A model generated the notes under the pieces. The model made no database searches, was not told where the DNA came from, and saw only the letters and a program-made list of their open reading frames with translations. A stretch of 64,000 nt of DNA from Altererythrobacter sp. B11 (GTDB lineage Bacteria > Pseudomonadota > Alphaproteobacteria > Sphingomonadales > Sphingomonadaceae), in the NCBI RefSeq assembly GCF_003569745.1, contig NZ_AP018498.1, positions 2,767,001-2,831,000 on the forward strand, given 5' to 3'. Each line of letters starts with the position of its first letter. Position 1 is the stretch's first letter. The position numbers and the translations under genes are program-made. Below, in pieces: positions 25,258 to 35,475 of this stretch.

Positions 25258-26952
25258 TCACGACGCCAGCATGAGCGCAAAGATGATCGTGCCCGAGGCC
25301 AGCGCGTAGATGAGCATCGGCAGGAAGGTGAAACGAATGATCCTTCCTTCCTCCCTGATCAGACCAACCACCGCGGCTGCGGCTACCACGTTCAGCACAG
25401 ATACCATGTTGCCGGCATTCGCACCGAGCATTTGTCCGGCGAGCACCAGTACTGTTGGCATGCCGACCTGCTCAGCGGCCTGCGTCTGCAAAAGAGCAAA
25501 TGTCATATTGCTGAATGTGGCGCTACCTGAAAGAAAACTGCCAAGAGCGCCAAGCAACGGAGCGACCAGCGGCCATTTCGTCCCGACACCGCCAGCGGCA
25601 AAGCTGGCAAGCTCCATCGGCATGCTGCGAAGACCAGCGTCGTTCACGCCTGACTGGATAAAAATGCGTACCATCGGCACCGCTGCGCCCAGTGCCATCG
25701 CACTCGTTCCGACGATTCGGGCAGCCTCATTGAGCGAAGTTCGGACCTGGGCAAGGTTCATCCGGTGCATGCGAAGCGTCAGCACGGCGATGACAACAAA
25801 CATGGCGCCTGGCAGGTAGAATGGCGCGACCGAGACACTGATCTCTGTCCCGAAGATGCCGTTCCATTGAATGGAAACCTTGTTCAACCAACTCTTGAAC
25901 GGCAGGATTTCGATCCGCGTAACGACAAGCATCACCGCGAGAAGCAAATAGGGTGACCAGGCACGCTTGAGTGACATCGGGGAGGCGACGAGGGCGCCGT
26001 GCTCTAAAGTTGGTCTCAGCCCTCCATCCGGCAAAAGCCATCCCTTCCGGGCAATCGGAACGATGATCGCTAGACCACAAAGAGCGCCGATGAGCGCGGG
26101 CAGCTCGGGCCCGAGCATTGCCGCCACGCCAAGTGCGGGCAGCGTGTAGGCAAAGCCGGCCGCCAAGGCGAATTTCCACGCCGCGAGACCGGCCTTCCAA
26201 CTTTGACGCACATCGAAGAAACGCGTGAAGATCAGGATCATGATGAGAGGGATGAGGCTGCCGACAAAAAGATCTATCATCGCTGCCTGAACCGCGACTG
26301 CTTCGAGCATGGTTTCCAAACTTTGGTCACCGTCGGCCGCGATTGCCGCATCGACCTGTCCGTCTTCCTCCAGACCCTGCGCGAGGCCTATTGCGACGGG
26401 CGTGCCGATCGCGCCGAAGGAAACAGGGCTGCTGTCGGCAATCAGCGCAAGCACCACGGCTGCCATTGGCCTGAAGCGCAGAGCGACAAGCAAGGGTGCG
26501 GTGATCGCGGCCGGGGTTCCGAAACCAGCAGCACCTTCGAGGAAGGCCCCGAAAAGCCAGGCGATGACTATAATCTGCGCGCGGGGGTCAGGGGCAATGC
26601 GGGTGAACCCGTCCCGGATGACGGTCATGGCTCCGCCTGCCGTGAGAACCTTGAGCAGGAAAATCGCCCCGAAGACTATCCAGACGATCGATGCCGCGAT
26701 CACCGTCCCCTCGGCGGCGGCAGCAAGAACCTGGATTACCGGCACACGCCAGATGACGACGCTCACAAGGGCGGTAACGAGAAGGCTGATAGGCATCGCC
26801 ACGGCGGCAGGCAAACGAAGCATGACCAGCAGTCCGAGGACCGCAATGAGCGGCGCAAGCGCGGCAAGGATCAAGGCTATTGTGATCGGGCCAGCACTCC
26901 CCTGCTGTCGGGCGTTGCACCTCCGGCGCCCATTGAGACGCTTGGTACGCAT
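25258..26952 (-). CDS. lldP: L-lactate permease (LctP family)
   Basis: About 564-residue, 12-14-span lactate/glycolate:proton symporter. Signatures include GAFLEGAAGFGTPAAITAPL, ADSSPVSFGAIGTPVAIGLA and GALGSFLSGSATFSNMTFAL. The true start is unclear: the frame opens at 26952 but family similarity begins around ITIALILAALAPL (about 26890), where no standard start with a ribosome site is evident. Lactate uptake would serve the lactate-dehydrogenase-like and PEP synthase genes further on. Confidence 0.9.
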   Translation of the reverse strand: MRTKRLNGRRRCNARQQGSAGPITIALILAALAPLIAVLGLLVMLRLPAAVAMPISLLVTALVSVVIWRVPVIQVLAAAAEGTVIAASIVWIVFGAIFLLKVLTAGGAMTVIRDGFTRIAPDPRAQIIVIAWLFGAFLEGAAGFGTPAAITAPLLVALRFRPMAAVVLALIADSSPVSFGAIGTPVAIGLAQGLEEDGQVDAAIAADGDQSLETMLEAVAVQAAMIDLFVGSLIPLIMILIFTRFFDVRQSWKAGLAAWKFALAAGFAYTLPALGVAAMLGPELPALIGALCGLAIIVPIARKGWLLPDGGLRPTLEHGALVASPMSLKRAWSPYLLLAVMLVVTRIEILPFKSWLNKVSIQWNGIFGTEISVSVAPFYLPGAMFVVIAVLTLRMHRMNLAQVRTSLNEAARIVGTSAMALGAAVPMVRIFIQSGVNDAGLRSMPMELASFAAGGVGTKWPLVAPLLGALGSFLSGSATFSNMTFALLQTQAAEQVGMPTVLVLAGQMLGANAGNMVSVLNVVAAAAVVGLIREEGRIIRFTFLPMLIYALASGTIIFALMLAS

Positions 26953-27179
26953 ACGTATTACACTGGAACCGCGAGCTCGTGGGTCCCCTTATCCGTGACA
27001 TCAGTCTTCCCGATCACGCAAGGTTGCCTTATGTTTGGGATCTTTGTCTGCGCGCGGCACGCACTCTAGTGTGGCATCTTTGGAAGTTCCCAAGCATGTG
27101 TCGATAGAGACGGGTCCCCGCCGAATGTGCGAGGGTCGATTGAGAATGAGCGCGTGAATTTGCGGGGGTAAGGTCAAAT

Positions 27180-27866
27180 ATGTGCTTTTCGGCCACAGCT
27201 AGTTTCACCGCCGGAGCAGCGTTGCTGGTTACCGGTGCATTCAGCATACGCCTTGCGCGAAACCCTGCCGAGCGGCCATATGCAGCGATACCGCTCCTGT
27301 TTGGCGTTCAGCAATTGATCGAGGGCGCGCTTTGGCTGACATTCCCTGACAAGACGCAGCTTCTCAGTACCGTGCTGACTTACGCCTATTCGATATTTTC
27401 ACACGTACTCTGGCCAATCTTTGTCCCGCTCGCCGTCTATTTTCTCGAACCTGTGAAATGGCGCCGCAAGGCGCTGCTGGTAGCGGTTGCGGGAGGAACA
27501 GCAGTGGGTCTTTATCTGCTCTATTTCCTCATCCGGCTTCCGATTGTGGCTACAGCTGCCGAGGGACATATCGACTACGTATCACCCCACTTCTACGTTA
27601 AAATCGTCATGGCTCTGTATATTTTGGGAACCTGCATAAGCCCTCTTCTGTCGAGCCACCGCTGGGTGCGATGGTTTGGCATCGCAGCGATCGTGTCGTT
27701 TCTTCTTGCCGGCATCTTTTACCTAACCTGGTTCATATCGGTCTGGTGTTTCTTTGCAGCGATCATGAGCGTGATGGTTCTGACGTTCTTCTTGCGGCGT
27801 TCGCCGGCGCTCGCCTCCGGCGCGCGAATGGACACAGCAAAATCCGAGCGCTTCCTCGCCGAGTGA
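27180..27866 (+). CDS. DUF6629-like seven-span membrane protein
   Basis: 228-residue integral membrane protein with about seven hydrophobic spans. The N-terminus MCFSATASFTAGAALLVTGA is diagnostic of this uncharacterised family, and PLLFGVQQLIEGALWLTF is a second conserved block. TAAGG lies 7 bases before the ATG. Function unknown; transcribed on its own between the lactate permease and the antiporter. Confidence 0.7.
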   Translation: MCFSATASFTAGAALLVTGAFSIRLARNPAERPYAAIPLLFGVQQLIEGALWLTFPDKTQLLSTVLTYAYSIFSHVLWPIFVPLAVYFLEPVKWRRKALLVAVAGGTAVGLYLLYFLIRLPIVATAAEGHIDYVSPHFYVKIVMALYILGTCISPLLSSHRWVRWFGIAAIVSFLLAGIFYLTWFISVWCFFAAIMSVMVLTFFLRRSPALASGARMDTAKSERFLAE

Positions 27867-28093
27867 CGGAATGGCGTGGCGCTGGATCGGGGAAAGTTTA
27901 CAGTCTTCCTGTTGGTGGAGGAGGGAGGCAAAGCGATGCGGGATGACGCACCGCAAAATTCCTGATGTTCCTTGACCCTTATCGTCCGGGTATCCCGAAC
28001 TCCCATTTACAAGCGAGACGACCGTTACCGGGTCGCAGATCGGCAGCGTGCGAGCAGCTCGCTGCAATGACAGCTATTCGAAAGGCTTAACTG

Positions 28094-29821
28094 TTGGATC
28101 ACGAAATTCCCCACTTGAGGGAAATTTTTGTTTTCCTCGCGGCTGCCGGATTGGTGATCCCGACCGTCCGTAAACTCGGCATCAGCTCTGTCCTCGGATT
28201 TCTATTTGCCGGCCTTTTGATTGGCCCGCACGGTCTCAACCGCATTGTCGTGGATGTGCCACTGCTCGCCTATGTGGTTATCGCGGATGTCGACGGTGTC
28301 CGTCGCGTCGCTGAGCTCGGCATAATCTTTCTGCTGTTCATGATCGGCCTTGAACTCTCGACGAGGCAATTGTGGGGGATGCGACGGATCGTTTTCGGTC
28401 TTGGCACCGGGCAAGTCTGCGCATCCGCTGCCATCATCGGGGCGATCGCCTACGCCTTCGGCAACTCCATGATCGCATCCGCGATTTTAGGGCTCTGTCT
28501 GGCATTATCATCCACCGCGCTCGTCATGCAGAGTTTGACTGAGACAGGGCGTCTTGGCACCCGGTTCGGGCGCACAGCGTTCGGTATCCTCCTGTTTCAA
28601 GACCTCGCCGTCGTCCCCGTCCTCTTTCTCGTAGGCGTGGCTGGCGCAGAAGGTAGCGAGTCGCTGGCCGGAGCCGCTACACGGGCGATCCTTCAGGCTG
28701 CTATCATTATCGCCGCCATTCTGGCCGTCGGACGCATTGCTATACGGCCGCTGTTGCGGTTCGTCGGCGGCAGCGGCAGCCGCGAAGTGTTTATGGCCGC
28801 CGTCCTGCTGATTGTGCTTGGAACCGCTGCACTCACGGCACAGGCGGGCCTTTCGATGGCCCTCGGCGCATTTCTTGCTGGGCTGCTGTTCGCAGACACC
28901 GAGTACCGCCACCAGGTGGCCAGTGATATCGAGCCCTTCAAGGGCCTACTCCTGGGCCTCTTCTTCATGTCCGTCGGCATGAGCCTTGACGTGAGTGCCG
29001 TCTGGCAGTTGCTAGGCTGGGTCGTACTTTCAGTGATTGGCCTCGTCGCACTCAAAGCTGGGACCCTGTTCGTGGTTTCGAAAGCGTTCCGGCAGCCCAC
29101 AGCCGTCGCTGCGGAGACTGCGGTCCTGCTCTGCCAAGGCGGCGAATTTGCATTCGTCATCCTCGCTGCCGGGCTTGCGGTCGGCGTGCTGGACCCAACT
29201 GTCGGTCAGTTCATGCTTATGGTGGTTATCTTGACGATGTTTCTCACCCCGGCCCTTTCCGCCGCCGGCCGCCTGCTGGGCCGATTTTTAGAGAAGCGGG
29301 AGAATGGCACCCTCGTACCTGCCGACCTCGGGATTACAGGGGAAGCCCATGTGATTATCGGCGGCTTCGGCCGGGTTGGGCATCTTCTGGCTGATCTGCT
29401 AGACGCTCAGCGCATCAGTTATGTCGCGCTCGATACCGATGCCGAAGTCATCGCACGTCAGCGTGCGAAGGGAATGCCGGTTGTCTTTGGCGATGCAAGT
29501 CAGCCGGATCTTCTTCCGCATCTTGGTATCGAGCGCGCTGCGGCGTTCGTGACCACTATGGATGCGCCCGGGAGTGCCGAGCATGTTGTCGGCGCGGTTC
29601 ACCAGCTCTGGCCGCATGTGCCCATTTACGCAAGAGCCCGAGATGCGGAGCATGCACGCCGGCTGCAAGCACTCGGTGCATCGGGGACGGTACCCGACAC
29701 CGTTGAGGCTAGTCTGCAATTGTGCGAAGAACTCCTGACCGGCATCGGCTTCCCCGAGGAAGCTGCACGTGCCATCGTCAATGAGCGCCGCAACGATCTG
29801 TTCGCGGCGCGCACCGTTTGA
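28094..29821 (+). CDS. CPA2 monovalent cation:proton antiporter with RCK (KefB/KefC-like)
   Basis: 575-residue membrane exchanger. About 12 spans cover residues 5-400 (LGFLFAGLLIGPHGLNRI, LFLLFMIGLELS, GILLFQDLAVVPVLFL), and an RCK/TrkA-N domain covers about 415-540 with HVIIGGFGRVGHLLADLL and ALDTDAEV. Start is a TTG at 28094. Kef-type systems release K+ and acidify the cytoplasm during electrophile stress under glutathione control. No KefF/G ancillary protein is next to it. Confidence 0.9.
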   Translation: MDHEIPHLREIFVFLAAAGLVIPTVRKLGISSVLGFLFAGLLIGPHGLNRIVVDVPLLAYVVIADVDGVRRVAELGIIFLLFMIGLELSTRQLWGMRRIVFGLGTGQVCASAAIIGAIAYAFGNSMIASAILGLCLALSSTALVMQSLTETGRLGTRFGRTAFGILLFQDLAVVPVLFLVGVAGAEGSESLAGAATRAILQAAIIIAAILAVGRIAIRPLLRFVGGSGSREVFMAAVLLIVLGTAALTAQAGLSMALGAFLAGLLFADTEYRHQVASDIEPFKGLLLGLFFMSVGMSLDVSAVWQLLGWVVLSVIGLVALKAGTLFVVSKAFRQPTAVAAETAVLLCQGGEFAFVILAAGLAVGVLDPTVGQFMLMVVILTMFLTPALSAAGRLLGRFLEKRENGTLVPADLGITGEAHVIIGGFGRVGHLLADLLDAQRISYVALDTDAEVIARQRAKGMPVVFGDASQPDLLPHLGIERAAAFVTTMDAPGSAEHVVGAVHQLWPHVPIYARARDAEHARRLQALGASGTVPDTVEASLQLCEELLTGIGFPEEAARAIVNERRNDLFAARTV

Positions 29822-29992
29822 ACCGATCCCGAGCGACGCGGCGAGCCAATTGGTTGCGCCGCGATACCGTGAAAGAGCGAATCCGAACTCACGGTGTAAT
29901 TCCCTCGGTGTTCAAGCGTCTTTGCCAAGCGAGCAATGAATCCGCAGTGTACGCTGCCGGACGAGAGAACGAAGAATCTTCTGGAGGTTGTT

Positions 29993-32359
29993 TTGGCAAA
30001 AGTGACGCTTGAGGTCGGCGGCCTCTTCGAGGAACTCGATCATCTCGGCGTAGAGAAACAACTGGAAGCCGAGGACGGCGTCAGTCGCGCTGTCGCCAAT
30101 CCGGCTTCGGGAAGCGTTACGGTTGATTTTGACGGGGGTTTGACGAGCGAGGAAGAGCTGCGCCGGACCGTGCTCTCCTGCGGGTTCCGCTGTCGCGGCA
30201 CGGTCCATCCCCGACATGTCTGCAAGCCAGGGCCCGACCCGGTACCATCCGCTCATGCCGGCCACGAAAGAGTTGCGGCTGCCAGCAAGGCGCACGCGCA
30301 GGATGCCATGGCGCACGAAATGGGACACGGCGCCGGTGCCGACATGCAAGCGATGGTCCGTGACATGCGCAACCGGTTCTGGGTGGCTCTCCTCTTTACC
30401 ATTCCGATCTTTGTCTATTCGCCAATGGGCGGCATGTTCACGCCGCCTGCTCCGCCTTTCGGGTTGGGCCTCGATCTGTGGCTGTTCTTCCTCGCGAGCG
30501 CTGCGGTTATCTATCCCAGCTGGCCGTTCTTCGTCGCCGCCTGGCGCGCGCTGCGCAACGGAATCCTCAACATGGCAGTGCTTGTCGTGCTGTCGGTCGG
30601 AACAGGCTATCTCTTCAGCGTCGGCTCGACCTTCCTCTTTCCCGGTGTGCAGTTCTACGAGGCAGTCGCGGTCCTGCTGGTCTTCATCCTGCTCGGCCAC
30701 TGGCTCGAAATGCGCGCGCGCGCCGGGGCGTCGCAGGCGATACGCGCACTGCTCGATCTCGCGCCGCCGATGGCGACCGTCATTCGCGATGGCCGCGAAG
30801 TGGAGATCGCCACCTCCGAAGTCCAGGTGGGCGAAACGATCATTATCAAGCCTGGCAACAAGATACCCGTCGACGGGGAAATCGTCGAAGGAACCTCGCT
30901 AATCGATGAATCGATGCTTACCGGCGAGTCGATGCCGGTCAACAAGGCGGTCGGCGACGAAGTCATCGGCGCATCGATCAACAAGAGCGGCAGCTTCCGG
31001 TACAAGGCAACCAAAGTTGGTGCCGACACCGCGCTGGCCCAAATTGTCAAGCTCGTCCAGGAAGCGCAGAATTCCAAGGCCCCGGCGCAACTGCTTGCCG
31101 ACCGCGCGTCGCAGTGGTTGGTCTTGATCGCGATCCTTATCGGACTGGCGACCTTTGCGACATGGTTCTGGTGGCTCGGCGCGCCATTGCTGTTCGCCGT
31201 CACGCTGACAATAACCGTCTTCGTCATTGCTTGCCCGGATGCTCTGGGACTCGCGACCCCGATGGCGGTCATGGTCGGGACCGGGCTCGGCGCGACCAAC
31301 GGCATCCTGTTCAAGAATGCCGGCGCGCTCGAGGATGCGACCAAACTCGACGTCATCGTATTCGACAAGACCGGCACGCTAACCATGGGGCAGCCGCATG
31401 TGGTCGACATCGTCGCTGCGGAAGGCCGATCCGACGAGGATGTGTTGCGGCTCGCCGCCGCGGTCGAGCGTGGTTCGGAACACCCGCTCGCACTCGCCAT
31501 CCTTGACCGCGCAGGCGATCTCGCGCTCGACGACGTCCGCGACTTTCATAACCGGGAAGGCATGGGCGCAGAGGCGCTGGTGGGCGGAAGCACGGTGCTG
31601 CTCGGCAATCGCCGACTGATGGACGAGGAGAACGTCCCACTCGGCACCTTGTCCGAGGCGGCGGATGAGCTGAAGGGTGCCGGACGAACAGTCGTTCACG
31701 TCGCGCACAAGGGCGATCTGGTCGGTCTGATCGCCATCGCCGACGCCCCGCGCCCCACCGCCATTGCGGCGGTCGCGGCGCTGCGCAAGCGCGGGGTCGA
31801 AGTGGCAATGCTGACCGGCGACAATGAGGGCACGGCAAAGCGCGTGGCGGCACAGCTGGGCATCGGCACCGTGCTCGCCGACGTCCTGCCCGGCCAGAAG
31901 GCCGATAAAGTCAAGGAGTTGCAGGCCCAGGGCAAGCGCGTGGGCATGGTTGGAGACGGAATCAACGATGCGCCCGCGCTGACCCAGGCCGATGTCGGTT
32001 TTGCGATCGGGGCCGGCACCGATGTCGCTATGGAAAGCGCCGATGTCGTACTTATGCGCAGCGATCCTTATGACGTGGTCGGCGCGATCGTTCTTTCGAA
32101 AGCAACCTTGCGCAAGATGCACCAGAACCTGTTCTGGGCTGTCGCTTACAATGTCATTGCCTTTCCGGTCGCGGCAGGCGTCCTCTACCCGCTGATCATC
32201 AGCCCGGCGGTCGCCGCCATCGCCATGTCGGGGAGCTCCGCGCTCGTGGCCGTGAATGCACTGCTCCTCAAACGGACGCGAATGGAAGGTATCGGCAGGA
32301 GCGTAGCGGAGTCCGGAGAAAGCGATCGGAGCCCCACGGCGAGCCCGATTCCTGCGTGA
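29993..32359 (+). CDS. CopB-like P1B metal ATPase with a CPD motif
   Basis: 788-residue heavy-metal transporting ATPase in the inner membrane. TTG at 29993 follows GGAGG by 5 bases. Residues 1-65 resemble an HMA domain but the CxxC is gone (GGLFEELDHLG). A His/Met-rich linker follows (HAQDAMAHEMGHGAGADMQA). The transport core has SLIDESMLTGESMP, VFDKTGTLTMGQPH, SEHPLA and [18 protein letters not shown]. The transmembrane metal motif reads IACPDALGLATP, CPD rather than CPC or CPH. The His-rich N-terminus suggests the CopB (P1B-3) branch, but the altered motif makes the metal uncertain. Confidence 0.9.
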   Translation: MAKVTLEVGGLFEELDHLGVEKQLEAEDGVSRAVANPASGSVTVDFDGGLTSEEELRRTVLSCGFRCRGTVHPRHVCKPGPDPVPSAHAGHERVAAASKAHAQDAMAHEMGHGAGADMQAMVRDMRNRFWVALLFTIPIFVYSPMGGMFTPPAPPFGLGLDLWLFFLASAAVIYPSWPFFVAAWRALRNGILNMAVLVVLSVGTGYLFSVGSTFLFPGVQFYEAVAVLLVFILLGHWLEMRARAGASQAIRALLDLAPPMATVIRDGREVEIATSEVQVGETIIIKPGNKIPVDGEIVEGTSLIDESMLTGESMPVNKAVGDEVIGASINKSGSFRYKATKVGADTALAQIVKLVQEAQNSKAPAQLLADRASQWLVLIAILIGLATFATWFWWLGAPLLFAVTLTITVFVIACPDALGLATPMAVMVGTGLGATNGILFKNAGALEDATKLDVIVFDKTGTLTMGQPHVVDIVAAEGRSDEDVLRLAAAVERGSEHPLALAILDRAGDLALDDVRDFHNREGMGAEALVGGSTVLLGNRRLMDEENVPLGTLSEAADELKGAGRTVVHVAHKGDLVGLIAIADAPRPTAIAAVAALRKRGVEVAMLTGDNEGTAKRVAAQLGIGTVLADVLPGQKADKVKELQAQGKRVGMVGDGINDAPALTQADVGFAIGAGTDVAMESADVVLMRSDPYDVVGAIVLSKATLRKMHQNLFWAVAYNVIAFPVAAGVLYPLIISPAVAAIAMSGSSALVAVNALLLKRTRMEGIGRSVAESGESDRSPTASPIPA

Positions 32360-32575
32360 TGCTGTGCTACCCGCAGCATACCGCTGGCGCATTGTCCCTC
32401 CTGTCAAAGCGGGATAATTCCAGCGGTTGAGCAGCCGACAACGCCCAGACAGGCACGGACAAATGCGGCAGAGCAAACAGTGCGCGAGACGTTCGGGTTG
32501 TAATTACAGTCGAGCGAGCGCGTCTCTATCCATCAAGCGGCGCGGTGTGCCGCGCCACACCCGAGGAAGGCACCG

Positions 32576-33940
32576 ATGACCTTGCAACTTACTTTTCTGG
32601 GCGGTGCCGGTACGGTCACCGGATCGAAATATCTCGTCGAGACCGACGACTGCAAAATCCTTGTCGACTGCGGCCTGTTCCAAGGTTTCAAGCAGCTACG
32701 CCTGCGCAATCGCCAACCCCTCCCCATCGCGCCGCGCGATATCGATGCCGTTCTTCTCACGCATGCCCATCTTGATCATTCGGGTTTCATTCCGGCGCTT
32801 GTCCGCGACGGTTTCCGTGGCCCCGTGATCAGCACGCACGCGACCTTCAAGCTGTGCGAGCTCCTGCTCCCCGACAGCGGCTATCTCATGGAAGCGGACG
32901 CACGCTATGCCAACAAGCGCGGGTTCAGCAAACACACGCCGGCTCTTCCACTCTATACCGAACGCGATGCAAAGGCGGCGCTTACCTCCTTCGCTCCGAC
33001 CAGCTTCGACGAACCGTCGAAAGTTGCCGAAGGCTGCAGCGCGATCTTCCGGCCAATGGGGCATATTCTCGGGGCGGCCAGCATCGAACTGAACTGTAAC
33101 GGCAAGCGGATCGTCTTTTCGGGTGATGTCGGCCGCTACTCCGCAGCAACGATGATCGATCCGGTGCGAGTTCCGCGAGCAGACTATCTTGTTGTCGAGT
33201 CGACCTATGGCAACCGACACCATGACGAGACCGACCCCGAAACCGCTTTGGAAGAGGTCATCAACCGCACCATCGGGCGCGGCGGAAGCGTCATCATCCC
33301 GTCATTTGCGGTCGGACGCGCCCAGACGCTGCTGTTTCATTTGAGCCAGCTGCGTCGCCGCGGACGGCTTGGTCCTGTACCGATCTTCCTCAACAGCCCG
33401 ATGGCGGTCAACGCAAGTTCGATCTTCTGCGACCATGTTGGAGAGCACCGCCTAACGCAAGACCAGTGCCGGGAGGCCTGCGGCATTGCCGAATACGTCC
33501 GTGACGTCGAGGACTCAAAGCGCCTCAATCGCGACCCCATGCCCAAAGTCATTGTCGCGGCCAGCGGGATGGCGACGGGCGGAAGGATATTGCATCATCT
33601 CAAAGCTTATGCCCCCGATCCCCGCAACACGATCCTCCTGGCCGGTTTCCAGGCCGGCGGGACGCGGGGCGCAGCCCTGCGCGATGGTGCGAGCGAACTG
33701 AAGATCCACGGAGAGTTCATCCCTGTGCGCGCAGAGGTTGCCAGTCTCGACATGCTGTCTGCCCATGCCGATCAGGGCGAACTCCTGCGATGGCTTGGCG
33801 GCTTCGAGGATCCGCCGGTCCAGACATTCGTGACTCACGGTGAGCCGGAGGCCTCCGATACGTTTCGCCGTTGCATCACCGAACGGCTTGGGTGGGAGGC
33901 GCGGGTGCCCGAACACGGCGAGCGCGTGGTGCTCGAGTGA
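32576..33940 (+). CDS. MBL-fold beta-CASP nuclease with RNA-specificity domain
   Basis: 454-residue metallo-beta-lactamase nuclease of the CPSF/Ysh1-like group. Metal site VLLTHAHLDHSGFIPAL (HxHxDH) near 60, later GHILGAASIEL and VFSGDVGRYSA. The beta-CASP domain has IIPSFAVGRAQTLLFHLSQL and the C-terminal RMMBL part has LSAHADQGELLRWLGGFEDP and FVTHGEPEAS. GAGGAAGG precedes the ATG. Located 17 bases before NMP phosphorylase and in one run with a PRPP synthetase, so it may supply RNA fragments or NMPs to them. Confidence 0.9.
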   Translation: MTLQLTFLGGAGTVTGSKYLVETDDCKILVDCGLFQGFKQLRLRNRQPLPIAPRDIDAVLLTHAHLDHSGFIPALVRDGFRGPVISTHATFKLCELLLPDSGYLMEADARYANKRGFSKHTPALPLYTERDAKAALTSFAPTSFDEPSKVAEGCSAIFRPMGHILGAASIELNCNGKRIVFSGDVGRYSAATMIDPVRVPRADYLVVESTYGNRHHDETDPETALEEVINRTIGRGGSVIIPSFAVGRAQTLLFHLSQLRRRGRLGPVPIFLNSPMAVNASSIFCDHVGEHRLTQDQCREACGIAEYVRDVEDSKRLNRDPMPKVIVAASGMATGGRILHHLKAYAPDPRNTILLAGFQAGGTRGAALRDGASELKIHGEFIPVRAEVASLDMLSAHADQGELLRWLGGFEDPPVQTFVTHGEPEASDTFRRCITERLGWEARVPEHGERVVLE

Positions 33941-33957
33941 GAGCGAGCGGTCCTCAG

Positions 33958-35475
33958 ATGCTTACCGACCACACAGTGGCGCCTCATGGCCTGCGCGTCC
34001 GACGCCTCGGCATCGAGACCGGTGGCGAAGCGATCGTGTTCATGCACGCCGACTGTCCAGTCGCCCGTTCGGAAGGGTTCGCGACGCGGACGCGCGTGGA
34101 AGTCCATGCGGGAGGCCGCCGCGCACTCGCAACGCTCTTTTTCACGACAAACGGCCTGCTCGACCCCGACGAGGTCGGACTGCCAAACGCTCTTTGGCGC
34201 CAGCTTCATGCTGGCGATGGCGATGTCATTGAGGTGCGTCATCCGCAGCCACTCGCTTCGATGAGCGATGTGCGCGCCAAGATCTACGGCCATCGGCTCG
34301 AGCAGGACCGGCTTGCGCGGATCGTCGCGGATATCGCCACCGGCCGCTATTCCGACGTGGAACTCGCCGCCTTTGTGACCGCCTTTGCGGGGCAGCCGCT
34401 CGACGTAACCGAAACTGCGGCGTTGACACGTGCCATGCTTGAAGCGGGTGACCGGCTCGACTGGCCCGATGAACTCGTTTTGGACAAACACTGCGTCGGC
34501 GGGCTCCCGGCCAACCGCACCACTCCGCTCATTGTGGCGATTGTCACCGCTGCCGGCTTCACCATGCCCAAAACTTCTTCCCGCGCCATCACCTCGCCGG
34601 CAGGGACAGCCGATGCGATGGAAGTGATGGCTCCAGTCAATCTCGATCTGGCAGCGATGCGGCGCGTAGTCGAGCGTGAGGGCGGATGTGTCGTCTGGGG
34701 CGGCAATGTGCGCCTGAGCCCGGCTGACGACATCCTGATCGGCGTCGAGCGCGCGCTCGATGTGGATAGTGAAGTCCAACTTGTCGCGTCCATCCTGTCC
34801 AAGAAGCTCGCGGCCGGGGCGACGCATGTCCTGCTCGATCTGCCCGTGGGCGCAACCGCCAAAGTGCGCTCACCAGCTGAAGCAGCCAGGCTCAGCGCGC
34901 ATCTGGTCGCGGTCGCGGCGGAATTCCATCTCTCGGTGACCCCGGTATTGACCGATGGGACACAGCCGGTGGGGTCGGGCATCGGGCCAGCGCTCGAGGC
35001 GCACGATGTTCTCGCCGTCCTGCGCAGAGCACCCGATGCTCCGGCGGACCTGCGCGAGCGGGCGATTGATCTGTCAGGCAGAATTCTCGACCTCGCTGGC
35101 GGACCGTCCGGGCGGGGGCATGCGCAGGCCAGCGCGATCCTCGACGACGGCCAGGCGCTCGACAAGTTCATGGCGATCTGCGAGGCGCAAGGGGGCTTTT
35201 CCGAACCGTCCACCGCACCGCTGCGATATACGATCAGCGCCCCGCGCAGTGCCAGGGTGGCGGCATTCGACAATCGGACGCTGGCGCGTATTGCCAAGTT
35301 GGCGGGTGCACCGCGATCCAAATCGGCAGGCATATCGCTGCATGTGAAGCTGGGTGCGACAGTAGCGCGGGGAGAGCCGATCTTCACCGTTCACGCGGAG
35401 AGCCGCGGCGAACTGGACTACGCGCTGGCCTTCGCCGCCGCCAATCCCGACGCCATCCGATTGGCAAGCCTATGA
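33958..35475 (+). CDS. AMP/NMP phosphorylase (thymidine phosphorylase superfamily)
   Basis: 505-residue enzyme of the archaeal-type AMP phosphorylase branch, which cleaves NMPs with phosphate to base and ribose-1,5-bisphosphate. It has the extra N-terminal domain of about 85 residues that separates AMPpase from ordinary DeoA. Core signatures are KIYGHRLEQDRLARIVADIA, LDKHCVGGLPANRTTPLIVA and FTMPKTSSRAITSPAGTADA. ATG at 33958 is used; the upstream extension overlaps the nuclease gene. Its stop overlaps the PRPP synthetase start (ATGA), so the two are co-translated. Confidence 0.88.
   Translation: MLTDHTVAPHGLRVRRLGIETGGEAIVFMHADCPVARSEGFATRTRVEVHAGGRRALATLFFTTNGLLDPDEVGLPNALWRQLHAGDGDVIEVRHPQPLASMSDVRAKIYGHRLEQDRLARIVADIATGRYSDVELAAFVTAFAGQPLDVTETAALTRAMLEAGDRLDWPDELVLDKHCVGGLPANRTTPLIVAIVTAAGFTMPKTSSRAITSPAGTADAMEVMAPVNLDLAAMRRVVEREGGCVVWGGNVRLSPADDILIGVERALDVDSEVQLVASILSKKLAAGATHVLLDLPVGATAKVRSPAEAARLSAHLVAVAAEFHLSVTPVLTDGTQPVGSGIGPALEAHDVLAVLRRAPDAPADLRERAIDLSGRILDLAGGPSGRGHAQASAILDDGQALDKFMAICEAQGGFSEPSTAPLRYTISAPRSARVAAFDNRTLARIAKLAGAPRSKSAGISLHVKLGATVARGEPIFTVHAESRGELDYALAFAAANPDAIRLASL

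Noticed and set aside
32527-32575. GC-rich dyad GCGGCGCGGTGTGCCGCGCC before the beta-CASP nuclease
   Set aside because: Could form a hairpin but has no U-tract and is close to a start codon; not called as a terminator or riboswitch.
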